Assembly (NCBI GenBank): GCA_900319195.1
Contig: ONNL01000179.1
Span: 1 to 6,694, forward strand
Origin: an uncultured Ruminococcus sp.
GTDB lineage: Bacteria > Bacillota > Clostridia > Oscillospirales > Ruminococcaceae
DNA: 6,694 nucleotides
Direction of reading: 5' to 3'
In this document: piece after piece, positions 5,573 to 6,694 of the stretch
Layout: every line of letters starts with the position of its first letter
Position numbering within the stretch: the stretch's first letter is position 1
Translations under genes and position numbers: made by a program
The notes under the pieces: model-generated
What the model saw: the letters and a program-made list of their open reading frames with translations, nothing else
Database searches by the model: none
Told to the model about the DNA's origin: nothing

Positions 5573-6091
5573 TTATTCCTCGTTGTTCTTCTTTTTCTTG
5601 GACTTCTTTACTTCGTCGTCAATAACAGCCGCGGAGGAAAGTCCCTCGGTCTTTTTCTTCTTTGCCTCAGCCTGTGCAGCCTTGTATCTCTCAGCAGCCG
5701 TTACATTCTCGCTGATAGCGTTGTTCTTGAGTCTTATCTTGTTCTTTGCGCCGCCTGTCTCAATGAGGACAGTGTCGTCGCTGACGCTTACGATTATACC
5801 GACGATACCGCCGATAGTAACTACCTCGTCGCCTATCTGGAGATTCTCCTGCATTTCCCTCTGCTCGCGCTCATGCTTCTTCTGAGGTCTGATAGCGATG
5901 AAATAGAGAAGTGCGAACATTATCACGAGAGGGAGTACAAGCTGTAAAAATGCACCGCTCGTGCTGCCGCTTCCCGAAGCTGCGGAGGAAGTCTCTGCGT
6001 CCTCTGCGAATGCCGAAACTGCTGTCATTACTGAATAAACGGAAACAGCCGAAACAGCTGCCGCCGCGGACTTTATAAACTTACGAATCAT
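5573..6091 (-). CDS. yajC: Preprotein translocase accessory subunit YajC, long form with signal-like N-terminus
   Basis: YajC is a single-span membrane protein that associates with SecDF/YidC at the Sec translocon. This version has 172 residues, against about 85-115 in most bacteria. The core is canonical: a membrane helix at about 48-67 (LQLVLPLVIMFALLYFIAI), then IRPQKKHEREQREM, then the conserved small barrel LQIGDEVVTIGGIVGIIVSV (84-103) and VLIETGGAKNKIRLKNNAI. The extras are an N-terminal segment that looks like a signal peptide (MIRKFIK, a hydrophobic stretch, AVSAFA before Glu30), a Ser/Gly/Ala linker, and a lysine-rich tail (KKKKTEG, KKSKKKKNNEE). Cleavage after Ala29 would leave the usual N-out, C-in topology. 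I start at 6091 because AGGAG (6098-6102) precedes it and a promoter lies upstream. A longer in-frame start at 6172 would lie within that promoter. It is followed by a terminator-like hairpin. Confidence 0.93.
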   Translation of the reverse strand: MIRKFIKSAAAAVSAVSVYSVMTAVSAFAEDAETSSAASGSGSTSGAFLQLVLPLVIMFALLYFIAIRPQKKHEREQREMQENLQIGDEVVTIGGIVGIIVSVSDDTVLIETGGAKNKIRLKNNAISENVTAAERYKAAQAEAKKKKTEGLSSAAVIDDEVKKSKKKKNNEE

Positions 6092-6143
6092 ATTTTTCTC
6101 CTGTCTGCCTTTCGGCTGATTAGCTTTTATCATAACATCAATC

Positions 6144-6172
6144 ATTATAACACACATCGCAGGAAAATGCAA
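6144..6172 (-). promoter_or_regulatory. Extended -10 promoter of yajC
   Basis: On the minus strand a perfect TATAAT (6144-6149) is preceded by TGT, giving an extended -10 (TGnTATAAT). TTGCAT (6167-6172, with the key TTG) is 17 bases further up. The start near 6137 gives a leader of about 45 bases to the ATG at 6091. Coming after the rplQ terminator, it makes yajC the head of its own unit. Confidence 0.85.
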
Positions 6173-6210
6173 GACCTTTTTGTGATAAAACGCGGAAATT
6201 CGCCAAAAAT

Positions 6211-6239
6211 AAAAAACCGTTCCCCTTTCGGAGAACGGT
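6211..6239 (-). terminator. Intrinsic terminator after rplQ
   Basis: On the minus strand ACCGTTCTCC pairs with GGGGAACGGT over 10 bp (one T-G wobble) around a GAAA tetraloop, followed by a run of T (5-6 bases). It lies 14 bases past the rplQ stop and ends the rpoA-rplQ ribosomal operon. Confidence 0.95.
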
Positions 6240-6253
6240 CATTTTACTGAAAA

Positions 6254-6625
6254 TTATTCAGCAGCAGCTGCGGGTTCCTCTGTGGGAACGAGCTTGATGA
6301 TAGCCATTTCAGCAGCGTCACCGCGACGGGGACCGATCTTGATGATCTGTGTGTATCCGCCGTTTCTATCAGCATACTTAGGAGCAATCTCGTCGAAAAC
6401 CTTCTTTGCAACGGACTCCTTTGTTACATATGAGAATACCTGACGCTTGGAGTGCAGATCAGTATTTTTACCGATAGTAATCATTTTTTCTGCAACAGCA
6501 CGTACTTCCTTAGCTCTTGTAACAGTCGTTTCGATCTGACCGTTCTCAAGAAGGAAAGTCACCATGCCTCTGAGCATAGCTTTTCTATGGTCAGTTGTTC
6601 TGCCCAGCTTTCTTGTACCCGGCAT
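6254..6625 (-). CDS. rplQ: 50S ribosomal protein L17
   Basis: A large-subunit ribosomal protein of 123 residues, normal for bacterial L17 (about 113-130). The N-terminal signature MPGTRKLGRTTDHRKAMLRGMVT is complete. TVTRAKEVRAVAEKMITIGK (34-53) and the C-terminal GGYTQIIKIGPRRGDAAEMAIIKLV (89-112) are conserved family blocks. The tail PTEEPAAAAE is low complexity, as is common in this family. The start is the ATG at 6625, with AAGGAG ending 8 bases before it. An upstream in-frame GTG at 6634 overlaps this ribosome site and is unlikely. It follows the end of rpoA, the standard order at the end of the large ribosomal protein operon, and a strong terminator comes after it. Confidence 0.98.
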   Translation of the reverse strand: MPGTRKLGRTTDHRKAMLRGMVTFLLENGQIETTVTRAKEVRAVAEKMITIGKNTDLHSKRQVFSYVTKESVAKKVFDEIAPKYADRNGGYTQIIKIGPRRGDAAEMAIIKLVPTEEPAAAAE

Positions 6626-6676
6626 ATATTTCACTCCTTATCTATTGTGCATAAGCACACTTGTTTGTTATGGTTT

Positions 6677-6694
6677 TTATTCCTCTTCAGACGA
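6677..6694 (-). CDS. rpoA: Probable 3' end of rpoA (RNA polymerase alpha subunit), only five codons in window
   Basis: On the minus strand the window edge reads SSEEE and a TAA stop (6677-6679). An acidic C-terminus directly upstream of rplQ fits the alpha subunit, since rpoA-rplQ is nearly invariant in Firmicutes. The call rests on gene order; the five residues alone prove nothing. The 51 bp gap to rplQ holds a small hairpin (5 bp, 6646-6659) and no convincing promoter. Confidence 0.55.
   Translation of the reverse strand, partial: SSEEE

Noticed and set aside
5393..5947. Plus-strand open frame of 184 codons
   Set aside because: It runs antisense across the TIGR04086 gene, the hairpin and yajC, all better supported by ribosome sites, a promoter and family motifs.
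6092..6172. N-terminal extension of YajC by 27 residues
   Set aside because: The longer frame would start about at the -35 box of the yajC promoter, so it would not be in the transcript. The ATG at 6091 has a clear AGGAG.
6646..6659. Small hairpin TGTGC-ATAA-GCACA between rpoA and rplQ
   Set aside because: It has only a 5 bp stem and no T run on the coding strand, so it is too weak to call a terminator or regulatory element.

Overview
The window looks like a chromosomal housekeeping region of a Gram-positive gut Clostridium relative, most likely Ruminococcus or another member of the Oscillospiraceae. The evidence is a CIRCE-controlled groES-groEL operon, strong AGGAGG-type ribosome binding sites, a membrane-anchored HtrA-type protease beside an OmpR-type two-component system, a TIGR04086/YrzE-like protein next to yajC, and protein sequences of Clostridia type. 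The genus is inferred from protein character alone. No mobile element, CRISPR array, tRNA or rRNA was seen.

Layout. At the left end groEL (cut by the window edge) and groES are on the minus strand. They are divergent from a plus-strand set: response regulator, sensor kinase and HtrA-like serine protease. The intergenic region of about 325 bp (1177-1502) is full of regulatory sequence: a perfect CIRCE operator over the groES promoter, a second degenerate CIRCE over what looks like a second promoter 128 bp upstream, an AT-rich inverted repeat, and a near-ideal sigma-A promoter for the response regulator. To the right, three minus-strand units converge on htrA: the end of rpoA with rplQ and a strong terminator, then yajC with its own extended -10 promoter, then a four-helix membrane protein of the TIGR04086 family.

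How it may fit together. The response regulator, kinase and extracytoplasmic protease resemble the Bacillus CssRS-HtrA secretion-stress circuit. Together with GroESL (cytosolic folding) and YajC (Sec translocase accessory), the window reads as a protein-quality-control neighbourhood. Direct regulation between these parts is inferred and not shown by the sequence.

Most gene content is ordinary. The items most worth a second look are non-coding: the tandem CIRCE/promoter arrangement, a hairpin between yajC and the TIGR04086 gene that is both a terminator and a mask for the next gene's Shine-Dalgarno sequence, and an intrinsic terminator inside the two-component operon. I saw no clear new protein system.
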